From Ferirhizobium litorale (GTDB taxonomy: Bacteria > Pseudomonadota > Alphaproteobacteria > Rhizobiales > Rhizobiaceae), in contig JALDYZ010000001.1 in the NCBI GenBank assembly GCA_030028905.1, forward strand, positions 372,001 to 436,000: a DNA stretch of 64,000 nt. Reading direction: 5' to 3'. The notes under the pieces were generated by a model, which had not been told where the DNA came from, made no database searches, and saw only the letters and a program-made list of their open reading frames with translations. Made by a program: the position numbers and the translations under genes. Positions within the stretch are counted from its first letter, which is position 1. Every line of letters starts with the position of its first letter. Below, piece by piece: positions 1 through 8,342 of the stretch.

Positions 1-757
1 AGCCTAGCTCGACAGATTTAAAAATTGACTAAGCACACAGTAACAATTCGCTAAGAATTAGAATGAGTTCCGTGCTGAAGCCGATAAAGCGCTTTCGCTG
101 CATTGCGGAAATTGACATCGTCGGGACGAGGGGCAGGGCAAGAAGTCATTCCGCGTCAATACTTTAGCTTGTGGTAATATTTAAGCGCGCTGCCGCTCCA
201 CCCGCCGTAACCCGAGCGGCCTATATCCAGCGAATGGGATGGAGCGAGCCTGCGCGAGCGGTTGATCAGCCAGAGCTGCACTGCGCTGTCGCCCGGTCAG
301 CGGGTCGTTCGGGAGCGCGACTGCCGCACAAACGTCCGAGCGAGCATGCTCGCCGGCGCTTGCGGCAATTAACCATGTTGGCGGCTTTTCGTATCAATTC
401 GGTGCGCTTCGTGGGATTCTTTCGATGCCGGGCCCTTCATTCGTCCAATTGAGGCAATGCTCGCGGGTCCGATGGCTGATGCCGATGGCGGCTGCGAAAA
501 AAGTGCGGTTTTTTGGCCGCACAGCACCAAAAAATGAGGGGCGGAGGGGCGTTTTTGCGGCTTGCCAATAGCATCAGCTTTTCATTGGAATGCGAATATG
601 TCAGGGAAGGTGAAAGAATCTGACGTGGTTCGTTTCCGCTTGGGTAGGGGATGGCGGAGGGATGTGTGCGATCCCGGGAAACGTCAGGAAATCGGACACT
701 TTACCGGTATTTGCCGGGGCCGCGCTCTGAATACGGAGTGCGACCGGAGGAAATTGG
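1..757. other. Left-edge region without a supported gene
   Basis: No reading frame here has a recognisable family signature or a convincing ribosome binding site. The first 60 bases are AT-rich compared with the rest. The one clear structure is a hairpin at about 503-522 followed by a T-run when read on the minus strand, listed separately. The region probably carries the promoter of the capsule export gene that starts at 758, but no single promoter stands out. Confidence 0.5.
497..522 (-). terminator. Rho-independent terminator on the minus strand
   Basis: Read on the minus strand, GTGCGG and CCGCAC form a six-pair GC-rich stem around an A-rich loop and are followed directly by six T residues. 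On the plus strand the hairpin is not followed by a T-run, so it is oriented to stop leftward transcription. No annotated minus-strand gene lies just upstream, so it may end a small RNA or an antisense transcript. Confidence 0.55.
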
Positions 758-1984
758 GTGACGATGATTGAGGTGAAGCACGTCGAAATCGGCATCCAGC
801 GGTGGATGCGACCGGTGCTGCGGCTGATAGCGGGCGGCACGCTCCTGGCGCTGGCAGGATGCAATGCCTTTCCCAGCGACGGTCCGACCGCTTCCGAAGT
901 GATGCATTCGAGTTCCGGAACGACTGCGAACCCGATCCCGTCGCGCAAGCTTGTGTTCGACGTCGTCAATGTCGACCAACGGATCGCCAGCAACGTCAAC
1001 ACGCTCGGCCAGCCGGGCTTCTCGCGCACATTCGGCTTTGGGGGCGGCGTCGGGACGCCGGTGATCGGCGTCGGTGACAAGCTCGACGTCACGATCTTCG
1101 AGGCCGGTCCCGACGGCCTGTTCTCGACGGCCGAAAACAAGGCGACCAACATTCCCGTCACCGTCCAGCCGGATGGAACGGGTCAAATCCCTTATGTGGG
1201 TTCAGTGAGGTTCGCCGGGACGACGATCGACCAGGCGCGCGCGTCCATCGTCTCGGCACTGAAGGCGAAGGCTGTCGAACCGGATGTCACCGTATCGCTC
1301 TCAGGCAATGCCTCGCGTACCGTCTCGGTTTCCGGCGATGTCAGCAAGCCCGGGGTTGTGCCGCTCGGCCTTGCGCCCATGCAACTGACCGAAATTCTGG
1401 CCTTTTCCGGCGGCACATCGAAGGCACCCTATGATTCCTATGTGACGCTGACGCGATCGGGAAGGGTGGGCAAGGCTCAGCTCCAGAGCCTGATCGACAA
1501 TCCCAAGGACGATATCTACGTCCGTCCCGGTGACAAGATCTTCGTGACCTACGACCCGCAGACCTTCACGGCGCTTGGTTCGACACGGAAATCGGCAAAG
1601 ATCGACTTCAACGCCAGCAGGTTGAGCGTGGTGGAAGCGGCGGCGCTTGCCGGCGGCGGCGACAGGTTCAGCTCGGACGCGAAGGGCTACTTCATCTTCC
1701 GCTACGAGACCGAAGCGGTCTATCGGCATGTCGTCGGCGAGAGCCGGTTCCGCGAATTGCTTTCGCAGGGGATGCTTGCCGACGGGACGGGCCGCTATCC
1801 GATCGTCTACCGCATCGACATGCTCGATCCGCAAAGCTACCTTGTGGCCCAGAGCTTCCCGATCCGCAACAAGGATGTGCTGTATCTGTCGCGTCACCCG
1901 GCCAGCGACTTCATCAAATTCATGTCGCTGTTCAATACCTCCGCAGTCGTCGCCTGGAACATCAACAGGATCGCCGACAACTAG
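758..1984 (+). CDS. Polysaccharide export outer-membrane lipoprotein (Wza/KpsD-type)
   Basis: This 408-residue protein is predicted to form the outer-membrane exit channel for capsular polysaccharide. A hydrophobic leader ends in a lipobox (LALAGC, acylated Cys about residue 35). A Poly_export segment follows (about 108-180, with GVGDKLDVTIFEAG), then SLBB-type beta-grasp repeats (about 186 onward, SVSGDVSKPG). The start is GTG, chosen because GGAGG lies seven bases upstream. It is followed by the KpsC-like gene on the same strand. Family membership is clear. Whether it acts as a KpsD or a Wza equivalent is inferred; the linked KpsC/S/E/M/T genes favour the ABC-dependent (group 2) type of export. 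Confidence 0.88.
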   Translation: MTMIEVKHVEIGIQRWMRPVLRLIAGGTLLALAGCNAFPSDGPTASEVMHSSSGTTANPIPSRKLVFDVVNVDQRIASNVNTLGQPGFSRTFGFGGGVGTPVIGVGDKLDVTIFEAGPDGLFSTAENKATNIPVTVQPDGTGQIPYVGSVRFAGTTIDQARASIVSALKAKAVEPDVTVSLSGNASRTVSVSGDVSKPGVVPLGLAPMQLTEILAFSGGTSKAPYDSYVTLTRSGRVGKAQLQSLIDNPKDDIYVRPGDKIFVTYDPQTFTALGSTRKSAKIDFNASRLSVVEAAALAGGGDRFSSDAKGYFIFRYETEAVYRHVVGESRFRELLSQGMLADGTGRYPIVYRIDMLDPQSYLVAQSFPIRNKDVLYLSRHPASDFIKFMSLFNTSAVVAWNINRIADN

Positions 1985-2069
1985 GGCCGACGTGGAGACG
2001 CACCCTTTCGGACGCGAACATTGTGGCGTGGATCGGAACGGGCGGGGTTAAAACCCTCGGGAGACCGGC

Positions 2070-4094
2070 ATGACGGGCCGCAGCCAAAACGATGTCTATG
2101 CTGTCGTATCGTTGGGGCTGTGGCGCCTGCGCGAAGACATCGCCACCATACTTGGCGGCAGGATCGTATTCTGGCCGCTTCATCCGCCAAAGGGTATCAC
2201 TGCATTCGTCGGCTGGGGCGGGCGGCCGTCAGGTCTCAGGGCACGGACGTTGGGGGCGCGCCATGATCGGCCAGTCGTCATTGTCGAGGACGGGTTCGTC
2301 AAGAGTTACCAGCCGGGTCCAGAAGAGCCGGCGCATTCCTTCGTCGTCGATCGGAAGGGGGTCTATTTCGACATCGCCCGGCCGAACGATCTTGCGGGGC
2401 TGATGAACGAGCCTTGCGTCGATCCGAACGAACTTGCACGATCCGCAAGCCTCATCGATCTCATCCGCGCCAACCGACTGTCCAAGTATAACAACAGCCC
2501 GTTGCTCTCGACGGCCGCCGCGGGTATTCCTGGAGGCAGGCAATTCGTGCTGCTCGTGGAACAGATCCCTGGCGATGCCTCGATCGCCGGCGCATTGGCC
2601 AGCCTCGACAGTTTTTCGGCCATGCTCATCCATGCGCGGGAACACAATCCCGACAAGCAACTGGTAGTGCGCGCGCATCCGGCGGCGGGCGACGGCAGCA
2701 TACTCAGGCGTGCCGCCGAAAAGCTCGGGATCGAGATCACCGTGCCGGGTCGAATGAACCCCTGGCCGCTGCTCGAAGAAGCCGACAGCGTCTACACGGT
2801 CTCGAGCCAGCTCGGTTTCGAGGCACTCATGGCGCGCAGGCCGGTCCATTGTTTCGGCACGGCCTGGTACGCGGGCCGAGGGCTGACGGTGGATTACGGC
2901 AAACAACAGGCGTTGCAGCCGATGAGCCTCGAACAGGTTTTTCACGCAGCCTACCTGCAATATGCCCGCTACCTCGACATCCATGATCGCAGCCCATGCC
3001 GTGCCGAGCGCGCCATCGAGCAGGCAATCATCATCCGGGACCAGCGCAACAGGCTGCCGCGCAAGATCTACGCCGTCGGCCTTTCGCCGTGGAAGCGCCT
3101 TGCCCTCGACCCATTCCTAAAGGGCATGCACGGCAGAGCGGTTCATATGCGGACAATGGGAGCAGCCGAAAATGCCGCCCGTCGCAAGGATGGCTGCGTC
3201 GCCGTATGGGGATCGGAACGCGTTCTGCCGGCGGATGTTCCGGCGATCAGGATCGAGGATGGCTTCATCCGCTCCCGTGGCCTTGGGGCCGATCTGGTCA
3301 TGCCGTCGTCGATTGCGATCGACGGCGGGCATGTCTACTACGATGCCCGTGGCGAAAGCGCGCTCGAACATATGATCGCGACCATGACGTTCGACGCGGG
3401 ATTGTTGGCGCGGGCCGGCGCATTGGTGGATGAGATCGTGCGCCGCGGGGTCTCCAAGTACAATCTACCGGCAATGCCTGAAATGCCCGATGTAGCCCCT
3501 GGGATTCTGAAGATACTGGTGCCCGGACAGGTGGAGAAAGACGCGTCCATCCGCTTCGGTTCGCCGGAGGTAAAGACGAACGCCGATCTACTGGCGCGGG
3601 TGAGAGTTCTCTACCCGGATGCCTACATCGTCTACAAGGAACATCCGGATGTGGCGGCGGGCTTGCGGTCAGGCGGTGCGCAACCACAGGGCGCGAACTT
3701 CGTTGCGCGCTCCGGGGACATCCTCCACTGGATAGAATGGTGCGATCGTGTCGAAACAATGACGTCTCTGACCGGTTTTGAGGCATTGTTGCGGTGCAAA
3801 CATGTCGGCGTTCATGGCATCCCTTTCTATGCCGGCTGGGGGCTCACCGACGACCGCGTGAGCGTGCCGCGGCGTAGGCGCCGGGCAAGCCTGGAAATGC
3901 TGGCGGCAGCGGCGCTAATTCTCTACCCCAGCTACATTCATCCGGTCAGTCGGATGCCCTGCAGCCCGGAGGATCTGGTGCAGGAATTCGGGCTGCCACG
4001 GGCGAAGGATTTCGGCATTGTGCGACGCAGCATACTGATGGTCAGCAGGGTCGTGAACAGGTGCGCCGTGCGGATTCGAGACATGAGGGTCTGA
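2070..4094 (+). CDS. kpsC: KpsC-like capsule polysaccharide beta-Kdo transferase
   Basis: The 674-residue length matches KpsC, which contains two glycosyltransferase modules and builds the poly-Kdo linker joining group 2 capsules to a lipid anchor on the cytoplasmic face. The duplication is visible. EDGFVKS near residue 73 and EDGFIRS near 390 mark equivalent positions in the two halves, and each half has an RAHP or KEHP motif followed by a GFEAL segment and FGTAWYAGRG or HGIPFYAGWGL. The N-terminus matches the family and the ATG has GGGAGA upstream. KpsS-like 4206 follows after 111 bases. Kdo transfer is inferred from the family. Confidence 0.9.
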   Translation: MTGRSQNDVYAVVSLGLWRLREDIATILGGRIVFWPLHPPKGITAFVGWGGRPSGLRARTLGARHDRPVVIVEDGFVKSYQPGPEEPAHSFVVDRKGVYFDIARPNDLAGLMNEPCVDPNELARSASLIDLIRANRLSKYNNSPLLSTAAAGIPGGRQFVLLVEQIPGDASIAGALASLDSFSAMLIHAREHNPDKQLVVRAHPAAGDGSILRRAAEKLGIEITVPGRMNPWPLLEEADSVYTVSSQLGFEALMARRPVHCFGTAWYAGRGLTVDYGKQQALQPMSLEQVFHAAYLQYARYLDIHDRSPCRAERAIEQAIIIRDQRNRLPRKIYAVGLSPWKRLALDPFLKGMHGRAVHMRTMGAAENAARRKDGCVAVWGSERVLPADVPAIRIEDGFIRSRGLGADLVMPSSIAIDGGHVYYDARGESALEHMIATMTFDAGLLARAGALVDEIVRRGVSKYNLPAMPEMPDVAPGILKILVPGQVEKDASIRFGSPEVKTNADLLARVRVLYPDAYIVYKEHPDVAAGLRSGGAQPQGANFVARSGDILHWIEWCDRVETMTSLTGFEALLRCKHVGVHGIPFYAGWGLTDDRVSVPRRRRRASLEMLAAAALILYPSYIHPVSRMPCSPEDLVQEFGLPRAKDFGIVRRSILMVSRVVNRCAVRIRDMRV

Positions 4095-4205
4095 GCCGCG
4101 TCCCGAACCTTTATATAAGGAGTCTGTTGATTAAGGCTACAACTTGTGCGATGAACGAGGAGAGGGAATTCTGGCGTCAAAGCAAATAAAGAAGTTCGGC
4201 CGATT

Positions 4206-5630
4206 ATGCGTGCAAACGATAATCCATTGGCGAATTCGGACGTTGCCGTGAACGGTGATGGGGGAAGCGGATCAGAACCGATCCGGCTTGATCTCTTTCG
4301 CCCGTTGAAACACAAGATCCCGGTCAAGGCCGCTCCCCGTGTACTCTTTCTTCAGGGACCTGCCGGCCCGTTCTTCATGCGCGCCCAGGACAAGCTCAAC
4401 GCCAGCGGCTTCGATGCCTGGCGCGTATGCTTCAATGCTGGCGACCGGCTGTATACGCAGCGCGACAAGTCGCTGCATTTCTCCGGTCCGTCGCATCTCT
4501 GGAAAGGCTGGATCACAAGCGTTCTGCAGGAGAACAGCTTCGATTTCGTCGTGATGTTCGGTTGCGAACGCGAACTGCACAACACTGCGCTCGATCAATG
4601 CGAAGAGCTCGGCATCCGGGCTCTCTGTCTGGAGGAAGGGTATCTGCGCCCCGGCTATGTGACCATGGAGTTCGGCGGCAACAATTCGCGATCTCCGATC
4701 GCCGGAAAGCTTCCGCCGCCGGGCAAGGTGCGCAGGGCGAACGTCCCCAAGGCGCTGCCTTGTCCTTCGTCGTTCGCCTCAATGGCTACCTATGCCTTCG
4801 TGTACTTTACCGTACGCGGTTTATTGTCCACCGTCAGCGAGCGCAAGCTGTTCCACAAGAACAAGCGTGCCCTGGTCTCGGAGGGCATCTACTGGGTAAA
4901 GAACTACTACCGGAAGTTCGCGAACGTGGGGCACAATTACAGAACCATCGAGCACCTGCTGGAGCATCACGAGAAGGAGTATTTTCTCGTGCCGCTGCAG
5001 GTTCACGACGACAGTCAACTGGGCCGCCCTGCCAAGAGCTGGAACAACCAGAAGCTCATCCTGAAATCCATCGTTTCCTTCGCCCGCAACGCCCCACCTT
5101 CTGCGCATCTGGTCTTCAAGATCCATCCGATGGAGCGCGGCCACAGCCGTGATGCACATTTCATCAAACAGCTTTGCAAGCTGAACGATGTCGCTGATCG
5201 CGTCCACATCATCGATGGCGGATCTCTGGGATTGCTGACCCGCCACTCCGCTGGAATGATCACGATCAACAGCACCTCCGGACTTTCGGCAATCTTCCAC
5301 GGCGTGCCGCTAGCGGTGTTCGGGAAATCTATCTACCGCAACCCGAGCCTCGCCTACTGCATCGACAAGGGGATCGAGCTCGACCGATTCTGGACGCTTG
5401 GCGAGGTGCCGACGGTCGTCAAGGGCCGTCAATATATCGAATGGCTTGCGCAGGAGACGCTGGTGGGTGGCGACTTCTATGCGGCGGAAGGCATCGACCT
5501 GGCTGTCGAGAACCTTCTCGGCAAGCTGAAGCAGGCCAGTGTCGAAACTCCCAGAAACGTCAACAGTGGCGTCGTTCCGTTGCGCGAGCCGGTCCGGCGT
5601 CGTGGACAATCGACGGGAACCGAAGCCTAG
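4206..5630 (+). CDS. kpsS: KpsS-like capsule biosynthesis protein (Kdo transferase)
   Basis: This 474-residue protein belongs to the KpsS/LipB capsule family. In the known system KpsS adds the first Kdo to the phosphatidylglycerol acceptor and KpsC extends the linker. The sequence has CLEEGYLRPGY near residue 141, VPLQVHDDSQL near 260 and FKIHPMERGH near 300, which are the expected glycosyltransferase-B-like landmarks. In rhizobia proteins of this type (RkpZ/LpsZ) affect K-antigen size. The roughly 35 N-terminal residues are polar and low in conservation, so the exact start is less certain than the frame. It is the last plus-strand gene of the capsule block and converges on the DUF2793 gene. 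Confidence 0.87.
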   Translation: MRANDNPLANSDVAVNGDGGSGSEPIRLDLFRPLKHKIPVKAAPRVLFLQGPAGPFFMRAQDKLNASGFDAWRVCFNAGDRLYTQRDKSLHFSGPSHLWKGWITSVLQENSFDFVVMFGCERELHNTALDQCEELGIRALCLEEGYLRPGYVTMEFGGNNSRSPIAGKLPPPGKVRRANVPKALPCPSSFASMATYAFVYFTVRGLLSTVSERKLFHKNKRALVSEGIYWVKNYYRKFANVGHNYRTIEHLLEHHEKEYFLVPLQVHDDSQLGRPAKSWNNQKLILKSIVSFARNAPPSAHLVFKIHPMERGHSRDAHFIKQLCKLNDVADRVHIIDGGSLGLLTRHSAGMITINSTSGLSAIFHGVPLAVFGKSIYRNPSLAYCIDKGIELDRFWTLGEVPTVVKGRQYIEWLAQETLVGGDFYAAEGIDLAVENLLGKLKQASVETPRNVNSGVVPLREPVRRRGQSTGTEA

Positions 5631-5656
5631 TCTAGACGCCACTGGTGCAAATCGGT

Positions 5657-6697
5657 TCACAACAGGAAGAGGCTGAGTTCGGTCTCACCCGGACCGAAGT
5701 TCAGTTGCGCCGCGCCGGTGTGAAACAGGGAAACCCAATCGCCGGCATTCAGGAAAGCGATGGCGCTGGCCGTGGATTTCGTCCACGTGCCGCTAGTCGT
5801 CATGCCGCTCGTCGCCGCTATCTCGGTGATGCCGTTTACCTTGGCGGCGATCGAGTATGCTCCCGCCGCCAGGGCCTGCACGCTCAGGCATACAAAATGG
5901 AACCCCGTGGCCGGGACAATCATGCGATGCCCCAGGCCGCTGCCGATGCTGGCGCCAAGCGAAAATCCTCCCTGGGTGTCGTGAATGGTGTCGAAACCGG
6001 TCTCCGCGCCGTTTGCCGGCGTCACGAGCCCGGATCCGAGCGAGGCTCGGGCCAACGGCCTGTTCGGCAATTGCACGTGGCCCTGGCCCGATACGGACAG
6101 CGCCGTGAACCAGTCGGCGCCATCCGCGCTGACCTTGATCGAGAACGCATCGTCGCCGGCAAGGCCCATCTCGGCACGACCTGACCAGCCGGTCTGGAAC
6201 AGCAACGACGCGGTGTCGGCAACGGCAGCCTTGTTCACCTTGATCTGGTGGCCGCTGCCGGCATTGTTGAAAAGGCTTGCGGGCGCGGAAATCGCCAGTC
6301 GATTGGATGGGTCCGGGGTCGCGTTGATGCCGAGCTGCTGCATCGTTCCTTCCGGGGGCAGGGGCAGTTGTTGCCACCCGCCAGCGGAGAACACGCGCAG
6401 CCGTTGTTCGGCAACAAACCAGCCGCGCCAGCCCAGTCGCGGTTCGATAAAAAGCCAGTCACCGTCCTGTAGGAAGGCGAGCCTGCCTCCCTGCCCGGCC
6501 CAGGCGCCATCGGGTGCGTCCGATATCAGATAGACCTCGCCTTCCGCTGCGATACCGGGGGGAGAGGAGAGTTCGCCGGCGACCGCAAGGTGCGTCGCGG
6601 CGTCGAGCAGTTGCAGCGCCTGATTGTGCGTCACATGCTTTTGTGCCTGGCTGGGCAAGATGTAGGGCAGTGCGAGATTTGCGGTGGTATCCGACAT
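5657..6697 (-). CDS. DUF2793 family protein in the capsule locus
   Basis: The first 110 residues show the DUF2793 pattern: an N-terminal LPYILPSQAQKHVTHNQAL block, then GEVYLISDAPDGAWAGQGG and a W-rich stretch. Members are common near phage tail or gene-transfer-agent genes in Rhodobacterales and Rhizobiales, and their function is unknown. The remaining part (about 130-346) is rich in short beta-strand-like stretches (FSIKVSADGADWFTALSV, GFHFVCLSVQAL) and could be a trimeric or jelly-roll fold. It lacks a signal peptide. It lies 152 bases downstream of kpsT on the same strand, so it may be the last gene of a kpsEMT operon. Confidence 0.75.
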   Translation of the reverse strand: MSDTTANLALPYILPSQAQKHVTHNQALQLLDAATHLAVAGELSSPPGIAAEGEVYLISDAPDGAWAGQGGRLAFLQDGDWLFIEPRLGWRGWFVAEQRLRVFSAGGWQQLPLPPEGTMQQLGINATPDPSNRLAISAPASLFNNAGSGHQIKVNKAAVADTASLLFQTGWSGRAEMGLAGDDAFSIKVSADGADWFTALSVSGQGHVQLPNRPLARASLGSGLVTPANGAETGFDTIHDTQGGFSLGASIGSGLGHRMIVPATGFHFVCLSVQALAAGAYSIAAKVNGITEIAATSGMTTSGTWTKSTASAIAFLNAGDWVSLFHTGAAQLNFGPGETELSLFLL

Positions 6698-6849
6698 TCA
6701 ATTGTCTCCATCTGTCATACGTTGCGCTCTGACAAAAACGCAGCCGGGTTTCAGATGGAAGGATAGCATCGGCCAGGCGGGCGGGGACGAACGGCCGGAG
6801 GCCTGATTGATTTTTCTTGATTTTTTGCGATACCCGTCCCCGTTTCGGG

Positions 6850-7521
6850 TCAGAAGTGGAAGCCGCGGAGCTGGTTGTTCTCGTGAACCGCGATCGCTTC
6901 GTCGAGCGTGTCGTAAAACGTCAGCTCGCCATCGTCCAGCACACCGCCGATATCGCAGAATGCGCGCAGGAGCGTTGACGAGTGGGAGACGAGCAACAGG
7001 GTCGCGCTTTCGCGCCGCTGCTCGAAGACCGCCTTGCATTTGCGCCTGAACGCCTTGTCGCCGACCGCGATCACCTCGTCGATCAGATAGTATTCGAATT
7101 CCATCGCCATGCAGGCTCCGAAGGAGAGACGGGCCCGCATGCCGGACGAATAGTCCTTGATGGGAATGTCGAGGTAGCGGCCGAGTTCGGAGAAATCGTC
7201 GACGAACTTGAAGATCCGCTTGTAGTCCTTGCCGTAGATGTCGCAGATGAACTTGACGTTCTGTCGCCCGGTCATGTTGCGATGGAAACCGCCGTTGAAG
7301 CCGAGTGTCCACGAAATGTGACCCTGGCGATAAATCCGACCGCTATCGGCCATCTCGCTACCGGCGATCAGCCTCATCAACGTGGATTTCCCGGCGCCGT
7401 TGTGGCCGAGGATGCCGACATTGATCCCCGGCTTGAACGCGCCGGTGAAGCTGTTGAGGATCACCCGCTTGCCGCCGCCCGGCTTCGGGAAGGTCTTCTT
7501 GACTTTGTCGAAGACGATCAT
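6850..7521 (-). CDS. kpsT: Capsule export ABC transporter ATP-binding protein (KpsT)
   Basis: This 223-residue ATPase powers export of polysaccharide across the inner membrane with KpsM. Walker A is GHNGAGKS at 39-46, the ABC signature is SSGMRARL at 125-132 and Walker B is YYLIDE at 144-149. The short length and the SSGMRARL signature are typical of the KpsT/RfbE polysaccharide subfamily. Its ATG overlaps the kpsM stop by four bases, which implies translational coupling. Rhizobial K-antigen equivalents have been called RkpS. Confidence 0.93.
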   Translation of the reverse strand: MIVFDKVKKTFPKPGGGKRVILNSFTGAFKPGINVGILGHNGAGKSTLMRLIAGSEMADSGRIYRQGHISWTLGFNGGFHRNMTGRQNVKFICDIYGKDYKRIFKFVDDFSELGRYLDIPIKDYSSGMRARLSFGACMAMEFEYYLIDEVIAVGDKAFRRKCKAVFEQRRESATLLLVSHSSTLLRAFCDIGGVLDDGELTFYDTLDEAIAVHENNQLRGFHF

Positions 7522-8342
7522 TCGCTCATCAGCCTCGTACGGTACATGCGCTCAAGCACCAGCGCGACCGTCAGCAGGATGGAGGATACCGTGAGAAGAT
7601 ACTCCCGGTCGAGCACCGTATGGTAGTCGAGATAGGACGCAATGCGGACCCATTCGACGCAATGGAGGAAGGGATTCCACACAAGGATATTCAGGATCTG
7701 GGGCGGCATCTCGGCTGCGACGTACAGGATGCCCGACGCTAGAAGGAGCGGCAGGCCCATCATGTTCCAGATGTTGCTGTAGAACGGCACGAGGATGCTG
7801 ATGACGGCGTTGAACGCACCGAGGCTGAAGCTGAAGAAAAGGACGGCAAGGAGCGCCAAGGCGAACTCGTCCTTGTGAACGATGACGCGCTTGTCGAGGT
7901 AGACTGAAATCGCGGTGAAGAAGATCAGGCACACGATCAGCCATATCAGTGATTCAATGGTCGCCCGGGCGATGATCGTATCGAGAGGCTTGACGTTCGG
8001 ATAGGTGAGGAGCGGCTGATTGCTGGAGATCGCCTTCAGCACTTTTCCTGAAATTCCGCGGGTCATGCGGAACGTCATGATACCGGTGATCATGAACAGG
8101 ATGATGGAATCACCGCCCGTGCCGTGTGCCTTCGCCAGGGTGTGAACGACCAGATAGATGCCGATCAGTGCGGCCGGCTCTGCCAGGCCCCAGAAGTAGT
8201 TCAGCGGGTTCTGGCCGTATCTCGTCGCCAGTTCGCGCACCGCGAGCGCGCCGATGACCCTCAGGTTCTGGCGCGCGGCATAGGCAAAGTTCATGTCGCT
8301 GCGGAGCGTGTGCATATTCGAACCGACCACCAATTCCCGCAA
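7518..8342 (-). CDS. kpsM: Capsule export ABC transporter permease (KpsM)
   Basis: This is an ABC-2 type inner-membrane permease of up to 274 residues with about six hydrophobic segments, including LIWLIVCLIFFTAISVYL and LALLAVLFFSFSLGAFNAV. ELATRYGQNPLNYFWGLAEP near the N-terminus is the usual KpsM cytoplasmic-to-membrane junction. It pairs with KpsT, and the two genes overlap. The frame opens with TTG immediately after the kpsE stop; an ATG nine codons later (about 8315) is an alternative start and neither has a strong Shine-Dalgarno sequence. Confidence 0.9.
   Translation of the reverse strand: MRELVVGSNMHTLRSDMNFAYAARQNLRVIGALAVRELATRYGQNPLNYFWGLAEPAALIGIYLVVHTLAKAHGTGGDSIILFMITGIMTFRMTRGISGKVLKAISSNQPLLTYPNVKPLDTIIARATIESLIWLIVCLIFFTAISVYLDKRVIVHKDEFALALLAVLFFSFSLGAFNAVISILVPFYSNIWNMMGLPLLLASGILYVAAEMPPQILNILVWNPFLHCVEWVRIASYLDYHTVLDREYLLTVSSILLTVALVLERMYRTRLMSE

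Noticed and set aside
171-452. 93-codon plus-strand frame near the left edge
   Set aside because: No ribosome binding site, Arg/Ala-rich composition and no family similarity.
5657-6697. Prophage remnant around the DUF2793 gene
   Set aside because: No integrase, capsid, terminase, tail gene or attachment repeat is seen nearby; the flanks are capsule genes.
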